Positions 8,486 through 17,146 of a stretch of DNA of 64,000 nt are shown here, piece by piece; positions within the stretch are counted from its first letter, which is position 1; each line of letters starts with the position of its first letter. The stretch is taken from assembly GCF_001704275.1 (NCBI RefSeq), contig NZ_CP011533.1:6200001-6264000 (forward strand), given 5' to 3'. The DNA is from Streptomyces noursei ATCC 11455 (GTDB lineage Bacteria; Actinomycetota; Actinomycetes; Streptomycetales; Streptomycetaceae). Both the position numbers and the translations under genes were made by a program. A model generated the notes under the pieces. It was given only the letters and a program-made list of their open reading frames with translations. It was not told the DNA's origin and searched no databases.

Positions 8486-9673
8486 ATGAGCACTTATCGA
8501 ACGGCTTCCTTGCCGGATACGACGTCAGTAGCGGTGTCCGTTTCCGCGCCGGAGCCACCGGCCGGACCATCCCGCCCGCCCGCTGCGCCCCCTGCGCCCC
8601 CTGCTTCCTCGACCTCCGCTGTGCCGACCGCGCGCTGGGGGCGGCGAGAACGGGACCGCGTGCGGGAGTGGAAACGCGAACGGACGCGGGCCCGAGCCGC
8701 GGCGATCTTCGGCGCCGATCAGGTGGGGCACGGGGCCGAGGCGGCACGGGGCGGCGGTACGGGGAGCGGCCGCGGTAGGGAGGACGGGAGCGCCGAGGGA
8801 CGTACGGGTCCGGGAGCGAGAGGGCTCGGTGGTGGTCGCCGTCCGCCCGACGCGGGGGCGAAACCGTCGTACGGGCACCGTGCGCCGCCGTCCCGGGAGC
8901 ACGACCCGCCGGGCGCCCGCCGGCAGGAACGCTGGTGGTCGGCGGTGCATGAACGGCTGCCGCTCTGGGTGCAGTTACGGTGCGGCACGACCCCGAAGGC
9001 GCTGGGCGCGCTGGCCCTGGTGCTCGTGGTGGCCGTGGGCTTCGCGGTCCAGCACTTCTGGGCGGGGCGCCCGGAGCCGGTGCGTGCGCCGGGTGTCGAG
9101 CGTACGGTTCCGGCGCCGGGCCCCGGAGCCCGCTCGCCGGCTCCGCCGTGGTCGTCGGCGCACTCCTCGTCCAGCGGCCCGGCGACGGGTGGGCCACCGG
9201 GCGGGGCGGGCCGGATGCTGGTCGTGGATGTCGCGGGGAAGGTCCACCGACCCGGGGTGCACCGGTTGCCGGCGGGCTCCCGGGTGATGGATGCGCTGCA
9301 GGCCGCGGGCGGGGTGTTGCGCGGGGCGGATCTCCGGGGGCTGAATCGGGCGCGGCTGCTGACCGACGGCGAACAGATCCTGGTCGCTGCGGAGGGCGCC
9401 GGCGCGGGCGGCCAGCCCGGGGCCGGTGGTGCGACGGGTGGCGGAAGCGGTGCCGGGAGCGGGACGCCTGGGCTGACGGGTGGGCCGCTGAGCCTCAGTT
9501 CGGCGACGGAGCAGCAGCTCGATGCCCTGCCCGGAGTGGGGCCCGTCCTGGCCCGCCACATCATCGAATTCCGCACCCGGCACGGCGGGTTCACCTCGGT
9601 GGACCAGCTCCGACAGGTGGCCGGCATCGGTGAGCGCCGCCTTGCCGACCTGCGCCCCTTGGTGACGCCATGA
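8486..9673 (+). CDS. comEA: ComEA family helix-hairpin-helix DNA-binding protein
   Basis: 395 residues: a long, disordered, charged N-terminal region, a membrane helix near 170-190 (ALGALALVLVVAVGFAVQHF), a SLBB-type domain (MLVVDVAGKVHRPGVHRL) and two C-terminal HhH motifs (LPGVGPVLARHII and VAGIGERRLADL). In competent bacteria ComEA is the outer-face DNA receptor that hands DNA to ComEC. The ATG at 8486 lies 8 nt after TACCGT (8472-8477), so it may be leaderless. It overlaps comEC by 4 bp (ATGA), showing translational coupling. Confidence 0.9.
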   Translation: MSTYRTASLPDTTSVAVSVSAPEPPAGPSRPPAAPPAPPASSTSAVPTARWGRRERDRVREWKRERTRARAAAIFGADQVGHGAEAARGGGTGSGRGREDGSAEGRTGPGARGLGGGRRPPDAGAKPSYGHRAPPSREHDPPGARRQERWWSAVHERLPLWVQLRCGTTPKALGALALVLVVAVGFAVQHFWAGRPEPVRAPGVERTVPAPGPGARSPAPPWSSAHSSSSGPATGGPPGGAGRMLVVDVAGKVHRPGVHRLPAGSRVMDALQAAGGVLRGADLRGLNRARLLTDGEQILVAAEGAGAGGQPGAGGATGGGSGAGSGTPGLTGGPLSLSSATEQQLDALPGVGPVLARHIIEFRTRHGGFTSVDQLRQVAGIGERRLADLRPLVTP

Positions 9674-12663
9674 CGTCGACTCCGGAGGACGAGAACCCTG
9701 CCGGTGGGGCCGTGACCTCGGCGGACGCCGGGGCGTCGACGGGGCGCGTCGGGGCCGGTGGCCGGGAAGGAACGCCGGGCGGTGCGGCGGAGGCGCACCA
9801 GGACGGCCGGGCCGACCCGTCGTACGGCAGGGCCGACGCGCATCAGGACGGCCCCGCCGACCTGCGACTCGTCGGCCCCGCGGGGGCGGCGTGGGCGGCG
9901 GCAGCGGTTGCCCTGGGCGCACCGGGCGGCATGGTGGCGGCGGGCTGCGCCATGGCCGTGGCGCTCGCCGCACTCGCGCTCTGGCGGGCCCGGTCGAAGG
10001 GCGGCCGGTCCGCCCGGGGGAACGACGCTGCACCCGGCCGGACCGCAGGGGCGCTCGTGGCGCTGGCGGCGGTCCTGCTCTGCGCCGCGGCGGGGGCCGC
10101 GTCCGCCGCGCTGCACGCCGCGGACGTGCGGCGCGGGCCGCTGCCCACGTGGGCCCACCGGTACGCACGGCTCACGGTGGAGCTGGAGGTGACCGACGAT
10201 CCACGGCTGACCCGCCCCAAGGTGCGCGGCTCGCAGAGGATGCCGTCGGCGCTGGTGTTCACCGCCGAGGCCGTTCGTATCGCGACGCCGGACGGGCGGG
10301 TCACCACCGCCCGTACCCCCGTGCTGGCCGTCGTGCAGCAGCGCGCCGCGAAGCACGGGAAAGCTGCGGGTGAGTCGTCGTCGCCCTCGCCGTCGCCGTC
10401 ACCGGAGTGGCGCAGGTTGCTGCCGTCGACCCGGATCCGGGTGGTGGCGCGGGCCGCACCGCCGCTGGAGGCGGCGGACCGGACGGCCGCGGTACTGCGG
10501 GTCACCGCCGACGGTTCGCCGAACGAGGTGGCGCCGCCGTCCGCCCTCCAACGGCTGGCCGGGAGCCTGCGCACCGGGCTGCGCCGGGCGACCGACGGGC
10601 TGACCCCGGATGCCCGCGCGCTGCTGCCCGGACTCGTCGTCGGCGACGTGTCACGGGTGCCGCCCGATCTCGACGACGCCTTCAGCACCACCGACCTGAC
10701 GCACCTGCTCGCCGTCTCCGGCAGCAACCTGACCATCGTGCTCGCCCTGCTGATCGGCCCACCCCACCTCGCCGCCCGGGCCGAACGCCGCGGACTGGCC
10801 CGGCGTCTGGGGCTCTCGCTGCGCGGTACCGCCCTGGTCGGCGGAGCGCTCGCCCTCGGCTTCGTGGTCGTGTGCCGCCCAGACCCGAGCGTGCTGCGGG
10901 CCGCCGCCTGCGGTCTGATCACCCTGCTCGCCATCGGCACCGGCCGCCGCCGCTCGCTGCTCCCCGCGCTCGCCGCCGCCGTCCTGCTGCTGGTCCTCTA
11001 CGACCCCTGGCTGGCCCGGCGTTACGGCTTCCTGCTCTCCGTCCTGGCGACCGGCGCGCTGCTGCTGCTCGCGCCCCGCTGGAGCGCGGCCCTCCAGCGC
11101 CGCCGGGTGCCGCCCCGGCTCGCCGAGGTGGTGGCCGCCGCGGCCGCCGCCCAGGCGGTCTGCGCACCCGTCGTCGCGGTGCTCGCGGCGCGGGTGGGGC
11201 TGGTCGGCGTGCCCTGCAATCTGCTGGCCGAGCTGGCCGTGGCACCCGCGACGATCCTGGGCTTCGCGGCGCTCGCCGCCGCGCCGGTCGCCCTGCCGGT
11301 CGCCAAGGCGTTGGCGTGGTGCGCGGGTTGGCCGGCCGAGTGGATCGCCGCCGTTGCCCGCACGGGGGCGGAGCTGCCGGGCGCGGAGGTCGGCTGGCCC
11401 GGGGGCTGGGTGGGTGGGCTGATGCTCGCCGTCGCCACAGTGGCGCTGCTGGCGGTCGGCCGCCGGGTGCTGCGCCGCCGCTGGTTGGGCGCACTGTCCG
11501 CGCTGGCCCTGGTGCTTGCGGTGTGCCGCCCCGCGCCGCTGACCCGCGTGCTGACCGGTTGGCCGCCGCCGGACTGGCGGGTGGTGGCCTGCGATGTCGG
11601 GCAGGGGGACGGGCTGGTGCTGGCGGCCGGCGACGGCACCGCGCTGGTGGTGGACACCGGGCCCGAGCCCCGTGCCATCGACCGCTGCCTGACCGGGCTG
11701 GGCATCCACCGGATCCCGCTCCTGATCCTTACGCACTTCCACGCCGACCATGTGGACGGCCTGCCCGGGGTGCTGCGCGGCCGTTCGGTCGGCGCGATCG
11801 AGACCACGACGTTGCAAGAGCCCTACGAGCAGGCGAAGTTCGTGCGGGAGGCGGCGGCCGGGGCCGGGGTTCCCGTGCTCCGCGCGGCACCGGGCGAGCG
11901 GCGTCACCTGGGTCCCCTCGCCTGGGAGGTGCTGTGGCCGGGCGCATCCCCATGGCTGCCGTCGGCCGGTGACGGTGCGTTCTCCGGCCCCAACGACGCC
12001 AGCGTTGCCGTGCTCGTACGGACCGGCGGACTGACGGTCCTGCTGCTCGGTGATCTCGAACCCCCCGCGCAACAGGCGCTGTTGGCCGCCCACCCGGAGC
12101 TGGCCGCCGTCGACGTCCTCAAGGTGGCGCACCACGGCTCCGCCTATCAGGACCCCGAGTTGATGCGGCGGCTGACACCGCGTCTGGCCCTCATCTCGTG
12201 CGGCGCCGGAAACCCTTACGGGCACCCCGCTCCTCGTACCGTCGCCGCGCTGCGGGCCGGGGGCACGCGGGTGCTGCGTACCGACACCGAGGGCGCCATC
12301 GCGGTCGTCGGCACCCCCGGCAGGCTGTCCGCGGTGGTCGGCGGGCGTCGGTCCAGGAGACGGTCGGCGACACGGCCCACAGGTCGGCCCGCGGCTCGGC
12401 CCATAGGCCGGGGCAGAGGCCGGAGCGCCGGCCGGAGCGAGGGTCGGGGCGCAGGTCAGGGCCGGGGCCGGTGTGGTGGAGTCGCGGGGCGGTGGGGTGC
12501 CGACGCCGTCGGTCGGGAGCCGGGCGGCACCCTCCGGCCGTGCGACACACGGGACGGATCGTGCGGTATGCGGAGATCCGTACGAAGAGGAAGACACGTA
12601 CGGCACGCTGGGGTGAGAGCGGCGCCGAGAGCCACGCCGCGCGTGGGGAGCCACGCGACATGA
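9670..12663 (+). CDS. comEC: ComEC/Rec2 family DNA channel protein with C-terminal metallo-beta-lactamase-like domain
   Basis: 997 residues. After a disordered N-terminus come hydrophobic helices, the competence domain with LAVSGSNLTIVLALLIGP, further helices, then a beta-lactamase-fold domain with THFHADHVDG (about residues 690-700) and VAHHGSAY. ComEC forms the membrane pore for single-stranded DNA uptake. The last ~110 residues, after PGRLSAVVGG, are an Arg/Gly-rich low-complexity tail with no family character, encoded by degenerate short repeats around 12345-12480. Coupled to comEA by a 4-bp overlap. Confidence 0.9.
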   Translation: MTSTPEDENPAGGAVTSADAGASTGRVGAGGREGTPGGAAEAHQDGRADPSYGRADAHQDGPADLRLVGPAGAAWAAAAVALGAPGGMVAAGCAMAVALAALALWRARSKGGRSARGNDAAPGRTAGALVALAAVLLCAAAGAASAALHAADVRRGPLPTWAHRYARLTVELEVTDDPRLTRPKVRGSQRMPSALVFTAEAVRIATPDGRVTTARTPVLAVVQQRAAKHGKAAGESSSPSPSPSPEWRRLLPSTRIRVVARAAPPLEAADRTAAVLRVTADGSPNEVAPPSALQRLAGSLRTGLRRATDGLTPDARALLPGLVVGDVSRVPPDLDDAFSTTDLTHLLAVSGSNLTIVLALLIGPPHLAARAERRGLARRLGLSLRGTALVGGALALGFVVVCRPDPSVLRAAACGLITLLAIGTGRRRSLLPALAAAVLLLVLYDPWLARRYGFLLSVLATGALLLLAPRWSAALQRRRVPPRLAEVVAAAAAAQAVCAPVVAVLAARVGLVGVPCNLLAELAVAPATILGFAALAAAPVALPVAKALAWCAGWPAEWIAAVARTGAELPGAEVGWPGGWVGGLMLAVATVALLAVGRRVLRRRWLGALSALALVLAVCRPAPLTRVLTGWPPPDWRVVACDVGQGDGLVLAAGDGTALVVDTGPEPRAIDRCLTGLGIHRIPLLILTHFHADHVDGLPGVLRGRSVGAIETTTLQEPYEQAKFVREAAAGAGVPVLRAAPGERRHLGPLAWEVLWPGASPWLPSAGDGAFSGPNDASVAVLVRTGGLTVLLLGDLEPPAQQALLAAHPELAAVDVLKVAHHGSAYQDPELMRRLTPRLALISCGAGNPYGHPAPRTVAALRAGGTRVLRTDTEGAIAVVGTPGRLSAVVGGRRSRRRSATRPTGRPAARPIGRGRGRSAGRSEGRGAGQGRGRCGGVAGRWGADAVGREPGGTLRPCDTRDGSCGMRRSVRRGRHVRHAGVRAAPRATPRVGSHAT

Positions 12664-12691
12664 CAGAGGGAATGGAGAGGACGCACACCTC

Positions 12692-13465
12692 ATGGACGTT
12701 GTCACCGCCGATGCCTATCTCCGCCGGATAGCCGCTGTCCGGCCGGCCGCGCCCGACGCCGAGGCGTTGTGTGCGCTGCAGCTGAGTCATCTGCGGGCCG
12801 TGCCGTTCGAGAACCTCGCCATCCACCTGGGAGAGGAGATCGTGCTCGAGGAGCAGCCGCTGCTCGACAAGATCGTCGGGGCGCGTCGGGGTGGGTTCTG
12901 CTACGAGCTCAACGGTGCCTTCGCCGCACTTCTCAGGACGCTGGGCTACGAGGTCGAGTTGCTGTCGGCGCGGGTGTGCGGGCCCGATGGGCTCGGGATT
13001 CCGTACGACCACCTCGCGCTGCGGGTGCACCTGCCCACCGGTCCCTGGCTCGTGGACGTCGGCTTCGGGCGGAACAGCCACCACCCGCTGCGGTTGGACA
13101 GTGCCGAGGACCAGGAGAATCCCGGGGGCGTCTTCCGAATAGCGGAGACGCCGCAGGGCGACCTCGACGTCTATCGGAACGGGGAACCGCAGTACCGCCT
13201 GGAACAACGCCCGTGTGAGCTCAGGGACTTCGAGGCCGGTTGCTGGTGGCAGCGTACGTCGCCGAAATCGCTGTTCAGGAGGTCGTTGGTCTGCTCGCAG
13301 CTCACGGAGACCGGTCGGGTGACGCTCTCCGGGCGCACGCTGGTGATCAGCGACGCCGATGGCTCCCGGGAGGAGCGCGTGCTGGACGCGGCCGAGATCC
13401 TCCCGGCGTACCGCACCCACTTCGGCATCGAGCTGGAACGGGAGCCGGTCCTCGTGAGCGAGTGA
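12692..13465 (+). CDS. nat: Arylamine N-acetyltransferase
   Basis: 257 residues, close to the family length (about 260-280). The catalytic triad is visible: C70 in RGGFCYELN, H107 in YDHLALRVHL and D122 in LVDVGFG. The enzyme moves an acetyl group from acetyl-CoA to arylamines or hydrazines; some actinomycete homologues act as amide synthases on natural-product intermediates, but no such pathway is nearby. The ATG follows GGAGAGG about 11 nt upstream. It lies 28 bp after comEC and could be co-transcribed. Confidence 0.93.
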   Translation: MDVVTADAYLRRIAAVRPAAPDAEALCALQLSHLRAVPFENLAIHLGEEIVLEEQPLLDKIVGARRGGFCYELNGAFAALLRTLGYEVELLSARVCGPDGLGIPYDHLALRVHLPTGPWLVDVGFGRNSHHPLRLDSAEDQENPGGVFRIAETPQGDLDVYRNGEPQYRLEQRPCELRDFEAGCWWQRTSPKSLFRRSLVCSQLTETGRVTLSGRTLVISDADGSREERVLDAAEILPAYRTHFGIELEREPVLVSE

Positions 13466-13546
13466 GGAGGCGAGTGGGCGAGGGAGGGCCTGGCCCAGCG
13501 GCGGGGGAGTGGTGCGTTCCTCGGTGGCCCTCTGCCCGGGGTGGGG

Positions 13547-13801
13547 TTACTCGGCCTCGCGCCAGCCTTCGTATTCGGCGGCGAGGGCGTCCAGGCGGGC
13601 GGCGTCGTAGGCGGCGTCGGGGTCCTCGACGACGACGAGCCACTGCGCGTCCTCGGCGTCGTCCTCGCCGGCCAGGGCGTCCCGTACGACCTGGGGCTCC
13701 TCGGCGACGCCGAAGCGTTCGGTCAGGGCCTCGGCCACCTCCTCGGCGGCGTCGCGGTCGGGGAGGACGAGTACGTGGCGCTGGTGGCGGGTGTCGTTCA
13801 C
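13547..13801 (-). CDS. Small acidic conserved hypothetical protein
   Basis: 84 residues, start GTG at 13801, which follows GACAAT (13808-13813 on the minus strand) by 6 nt, suggesting a leaderless transcript. The protein is rich in Asp/Glu/Ala with no membrane segment; it reads like one small alpha/beta domain (HVLVLPDRDAAEEVAEALTE, then WLVVVEDPD). I do not recognise a named family. It is convergent with nat and divergent from holA. Confidence 0.7.
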   Translation of the reverse strand: MNDTRHQRHVLVLPDRDAAEEVAEALTERFGVAEEPQVVRDALAGEDDAEDAQWLVVVEDPDAAYDAARLDALAAEYEGWREAE

Positions 13802-14070
13802 CGGTCCATTGTCGGGCAGCGGCGCCAGGCGGGGCACCGGGGTACGGGGCGCCTGGGGACTGAGCACCACGGGACGGGCCCCGCCCCCTGCCCCCATGTC
13901 CCCGCTCCTCGCCCCGAATGCCGGTCGCCGGTCGGTGGGATCAGGGCCGGGATCAGCTCGGGATCGAGCGGGCGCGGACGTGTCGAGCGGGCGCGGACGT
14001 AGGGGCCTGGCGGGCGGTCGGGTCCGCGCGCGGAGGGGGTTGTCGGTGGGGCGTGGGATGCTGGGACGCG

Positions 14071-15054
14071 ATGGCCAGGAAGACAGCTAACGACGATCCG
14101 CTCGCTCCCGTCACGATCGCGGTGGGGCAGGAGGAGCTGCTGCTCGACCGCGCGGTGCAGCAGGTGGTGGCCGCTGCCCGGGCGGCCGACGCGGACACCG
14201 ATGTGCGCGACCTCACCCCCGATCAGCTCCAGCCCGGCACCCTCGCCGAGTTGACCAGCCCCTCGCTCTTCGCCGAGCGCAAGGTCGTGGTGGTGCGTGC
14301 CTCCCAGGACCTGTCCGCGGACACCATCAAGGACGTCAAGGCGTATCTCGGCTCGCCCGCCGAGGAGATCACCCTGGTGCTGCTGCACGCCGGCGGCGCC
14401 AAGGGCAAGGGGCTGCTGGACGCGGCGCGCAAGGCGGGCGCGCGCGAGGTGGCCTGTCCCAAGATGACCAAGCCGGCCGACCGGCTCGCCTTTGTGCGCG
14501 GTGAGTTCCGGGCGTCCGGTCGCTCGGCGACGCCGGAAGCCTGCCAGGCACTGGTGGACGCCATCGGCAGCGATCTGCGCGAGCTGGCGTCGGCGTGCGC
14601 GCAGTTGGCCGCCGACATCGAGGGCACGATCGACGACGCCGTGGTCGCGCGCTACTACACCGGCCGGGCGGAGGCGTCGAGCTTCACCGTTGCCGACCGG
14701 GCGGTCGAGGGCCGGGCCGCCGAGGCGCTGGAGGCGCTGCGCTGGGCGATCGCGACCGGGGTCGCCCCCGTCATGATCACCAGTGCGCTGGCACAGGGCG
14801 TCCGGGCCATCGGCAAGCTCGCTTCCGCCCCGCGTGGCGCCCGCCCCGGCGACCTCGCCCGTGAGCTGGGCATGCCACCCTGGAAGATCGACCGGGTCCG
14901 GCAGCAGATGCGCGGTTGGTCGGCGGACGGCGTGGCCACGGCGCTGCGCGCGGTGGCCGAGGCCGACGCGGGGGTGAAGGGCGGCGGGGACGACCCCGAA
15001 TACGCCCTGGAGAAGGCCGTGGTGACGATCGCGCGGGCGGCCCGCTCGCGGTAG
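14071..15054 (+). CDS. holA: DNA polymerase III subunit delta
   Basis: 327 residues, typical of actinobacterial HolA. Delta is the wrench of the clamp loader that opens the beta sliding clamp. The N-terminal domain (PVTIAVGQEELLLDRAV, then ERKVVVVR), a short lid region and the C-terminal collar (WKIDRVRQQMRGW) follow the family order; the P-loop is degenerate, as usual. The ATG at 14071 is chosen because residues upstream are low-complexity and unlike the family. It follows comEA-comEC-nat, a common actinobacterial neighbourhood. Confidence 0.93.
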   Translation: MARKTANDDPLAPVTIAVGQEELLLDRAVQQVVAAARAADADTDVRDLTPDQLQPGTLAELTSPSLFAERKVVVVRASQDLSADTIKDVKAYLGSPAEEITLVLLHAGGAKGKGLLDAARKAGAREVACPKMTKPADRLAFVRGEFRASGRSATPEACQALVDAIGSDLRELASACAQLAADIEGTIDDAVVARYYTGRAEASSFTVADRAVEGRAAEALEALRWAIATGVAPVMITSALAQGVRAIGKLASAPRGARPGDLARELGMPPWKIDRVRQQMRGWSADGVATALRAVAEADAGVKGGGDDPEYALEKAVVTIARAARSR

Positions 15055-15070
15055 GCGGCCGAGACGCTGG

Positions 15071-15140
15071 GCAACCGGCAACCGGCAACCGGCAACCGGC
15101 AACCGGCAACCGGCAACCGGCAACCAGCAACCGGCAACCG
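15071..15140. repeat. Ten-copy 7-bp tandem repeat (GCAACCG)
   Basis: Ten consecutive heptamers occupy exactly 70 bp; only the eighth (GCAACCA) differs. The array lies 17 bp after the holA stop and 40 bp before the end of the convergent gene, in non-coding DNA. Near-perfect identity suggests a young, slippage-prone array. Confidence 0.95.
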
Positions 15141-15174
15141 GTGCCCGGGTACCGCACCTCGCGGACCGGGCACC
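15140..15174. terminator. Shared hairpin between convergent holA and the 332-residue membrane protein gene
   Basis: GGTGCCCGG (15140-15148) pairs with CCGGGCACC (15166-15174) around a 17-nt loop. It could serve either direction. Confidence 0.5.
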
Positions 15175-15179
15175 GCGGA

Positions 15180-16178
15180 TCACCCCCGCAACCGCTTGAA
15201 GGTCTCCTTCGCGCTGGATTCCAACATCGTGGCGATCTCGGCGGAGCTCGGCGGCTTCCCGTTGCCGCTGCTCGGCGTGTAGCTGGACCACGTCGACTGG
15301 TACGTCATCCAGCCGTCGCGGACGGCGAGGATCACATACGCGCTGTTGTTGCTGCCGGGGGTGTCGCTGCGGGTCACGAGGTACGCCTCGTCACCGATGC
15401 CGCTGACGGGCTCGACCTTGTACGAGACCGAGGTCTGCTGCTTCTCGTACGAGCGGTAGGTATCGGCGAATTCCGGGCCCGGGTCGGCCTTCTTGTGCAG
15501 GGTGACGGAGTTGTAGACCCAGGTCGAGGAGTAGTCGTTGGTGCCGGTGGTCTCCGGGGTGAGGGAGATGTTGCACCACATCGAGTCCATGGAGTTCATC
15601 CGCGAGCCGCTGTGCTGCGGGTTGGGCGGGGACGACGGACCCGATGAACCCGACCCCGACCCCGAGCCGGTGCTGTCGCCCGTGTTCGGCTTCGCCTTGT
15701 AGTGGGCGTTCTCGAAGGGAGTCAGGGAGGTCGCGGCGCACAGGTCGTCCCGGAACGCGTAGCCCTTGAGTTCGGGGTCGGGCGCCGAGGAGAAGGCTCC
15801 GGTGGCGAACATCACGGAGGCTCCGATCGCGGTGGCGGCCACCGCACCACCGAGGGCCCACAGCCAGCCGGAGACGCCCCGCCGGGCCGCCCCGCCAGGG
15901 GCGCCGCCGCTCAGCGCCCCGTACGCCGCGCGCGGCACGCCGGGCGCACCCAGCACACCTGGTGCACCCGGTGGGCCTGCCGCGCCCGGCATGCCGGGGC
16001 TGCCGGCCGCCGGGTAGCCGTAGCTGCCCGGTCCCTGCGGTGCCGCGGGCGGTGCTCCCGGCGGCGTGCCCTGCGGGATCGGCCGGGCGTAGGGGTTCTG
16101 CTGGGCGGGCATCGGGCCGTAGCCGGGAGGAGGCTGCGGCGCGGAGAAGGGATTGTTCTGGTCCCCCGTATTGGACAT
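15180..16178 (-). CDS. Proline-rich single-pass membrane protein, unknown function
   Basis: 332 residues, start ATG at 16178. Residues 1-95 are Pro/Gly/Ala/Gln-rich and disordered (PPPGYGPMP, PGMPGAAGPPG). A single membrane helix follows near 105-127 (WLWALGGAVAATAIGASVMF), then an exported domain of about 200 residues with a Gly/Ser-rich insert and two cysteines (DDLCAATS and MWCNISLT) that may form a disulfide. The architecture is common for actinomycete surface proteins of unknown role. The gene is alone, convergent with holA. Confidence 0.8.
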   Translation of the reverse strand: MSNTGDQNNPFSAPQPPPGYGPMPAQQNPYARPIPQGTPPGAPPAAPQGPGSYGYPAAGSPGMPGAAGPPGAPGVLGAPGVPRAAYGALSGGAPGGAARRGVSGWLWALGGAVAATAIGASVMFATGAFSSAPDPELKGYAFRDDLCAATSLTPFENAHYKAKPNTGDSTGSGSGSGSSGPSSPPNPQHSGSRMNSMDSMWCNISLTPETTGTNDYSSTWVYNSVTLHKKADPGPEFADTYRSYEKQQTSVSYKVEPVSGIGDEAYLVTRSDTPGSNNSAYVILAVRDGWMTYQSTWSSYTPSSGNGKPPSSAEIATMLESSAKETFKRLRG

Positions 16179-16310
16179 GACGGCAGAGTAGTGGACGTTC
16201 CTGGCACCGGAACCCGCCCGGGGCACGCGGAAATCCGAACGATGTCTGCCGGACGGCAGGCCCCCGGACGAGGTCCGCCGGACGGCAGGAGCCCCGGGCG
16301 CCGCGCCCTC

Positions 16311-16378
16311 CACCCAAACGAACGACCCCACCCGCCCCAAAGGGGCACAGGTGGGGTCGTTCGTATCCAGTTTGGGTG
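16311..16378 (-). terminator. Nested double-stem terminator downstream of rpsT
   Basis: An inner 15-bp stem (16318-16332 with 16350-16364) encloses a CCCC-AAA-GGGG mini-hairpin. An outer CACCCAAAC/GTTTGGGTG stem (16311-16319 with 16370-16378) encloses both; it overlaps the inner stem by two bases at 16318-16319. It lies about 160 bp after the rpsT stop. It could also insulate the next minus-strand gene. Confidence 0.75.
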
Positions 16379-16541
16379 GCTGCTCGGCGGCTTGGGGGCC
16401 GCGGAGGAGCCGGGTGCGCCGCACCCGCGTGGCGAACGCAGGCCGTGTGCGGCGCGGTGCTGCACCGACAGGGAGCGGAGAGAGGGGCCGCTGGGTCCCT
16501 GATCGACAGGGTGACCGCGACGGGCGCGGTCGGGCAGAAGG

Positions 16542-16808
16542 TCAGCCCTTGAGGCCGGCGACCTTCTTGGCCAGCGCCGACTTCTTGTTGGCGGCGTTGT
16601 TCTTGTGCAGAACACCCTTGCTGACGGCCTTGTCGAGCTTCTTGGCCGCCAGGGCCTGCGCGGCGGTGGCCTTCTCCAGGTCACCGGCCTCGATGGCCTC
16701 GCGGGTGCGACGGATCGCGGTCTTCAGGGAGGACTTGACAGCCTTGTTGCGCTGACGAGCCTTCTCGTTGGTCTTGATCCGCTTCAACTGGGACTTGATG
16801 TTCGCCAC
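16542..16808 (-). CDS. rpsT: 30S ribosomal protein S20
   Basis: 88 residues, very basic, starting [11 protein letters not shown] and following S20 over its whole length ([27 protein letters not shown]). It binds 16S rRNA in the body of the small subunit. It is divergent from lepA, a conserved actinobacterial pairing. The 5' UTR is about 70 nt, given the promoter at 16883-16912. Confidence 0.97.
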   Translation of the reverse strand: MANIKSQLKRIKTNEKARQRNKAVKSSLKTAIRRTREAIEAGDLEKATAAQALAAKKLDKAVSKGVLHKNNAANKKSALAKKVAGLKG

Positions 16809-16882
16809 GAAAGAGCCTTTTCAGGTTCGTTGGAGTTTCGAGTTGCGCCGCGCACGAGAGAGGGCACGAAGCGCAGTGGACC

Positions 16883-16912
16883 AGGCTACCAGCAGGTCCG
16901 AAGCGCCCCCAA
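16883..16912 (-). promoter_or_regulatory. rpsT promoter in the rpsT/lepA divergent region
   Basis: On the minus strand, TTGGGG (16912-16907), an 18-bp spacer and TAGCCT (16888-16883) form a sigma-70-like promoter. The rest of 16809-17146 (338 bp between the two starts) shows no other gene; a purine-rich tract, GATGGGGGGACATC, sits near 17086-17100 before lepA. Confidence 0.55.
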
Positions 16913-17146
16913 ACCGGGCCATGGGCGGGGGAGCGCCGGGGCCCCTCGCGGCCCTGCCTCCGTGGATCCTCGGTGGATCTTCCGTGGATGTCGCCCGCTC
17001 CGTGCTCCGGGTCCCGTCCGGTGCGTGCCGGGGGCGCCCCGCCCGTCCCCGATGCCCGAACCGCCCCACCGCCGCCGGTCATGGGACGATGGGGGGACAT
17101 CACAAGACCGAGTCCCGCCTACCCGCGTTCACTGAATGGACCCTGC

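Noticed and set aside
15071..15140. A CRISPR array
   Set aside because: Units are 7 bp and contiguous with no spacers; no cas genes are in the window.
15066..15175. A coding repeat (LPVAGCR units) on the minus strand across the heptamer array
   Set aside because: A 7-bp unit read in frame gives a repeating peptide by arithmetic; it lies beyond the stop codons of both neighbours and has no ribosome site.
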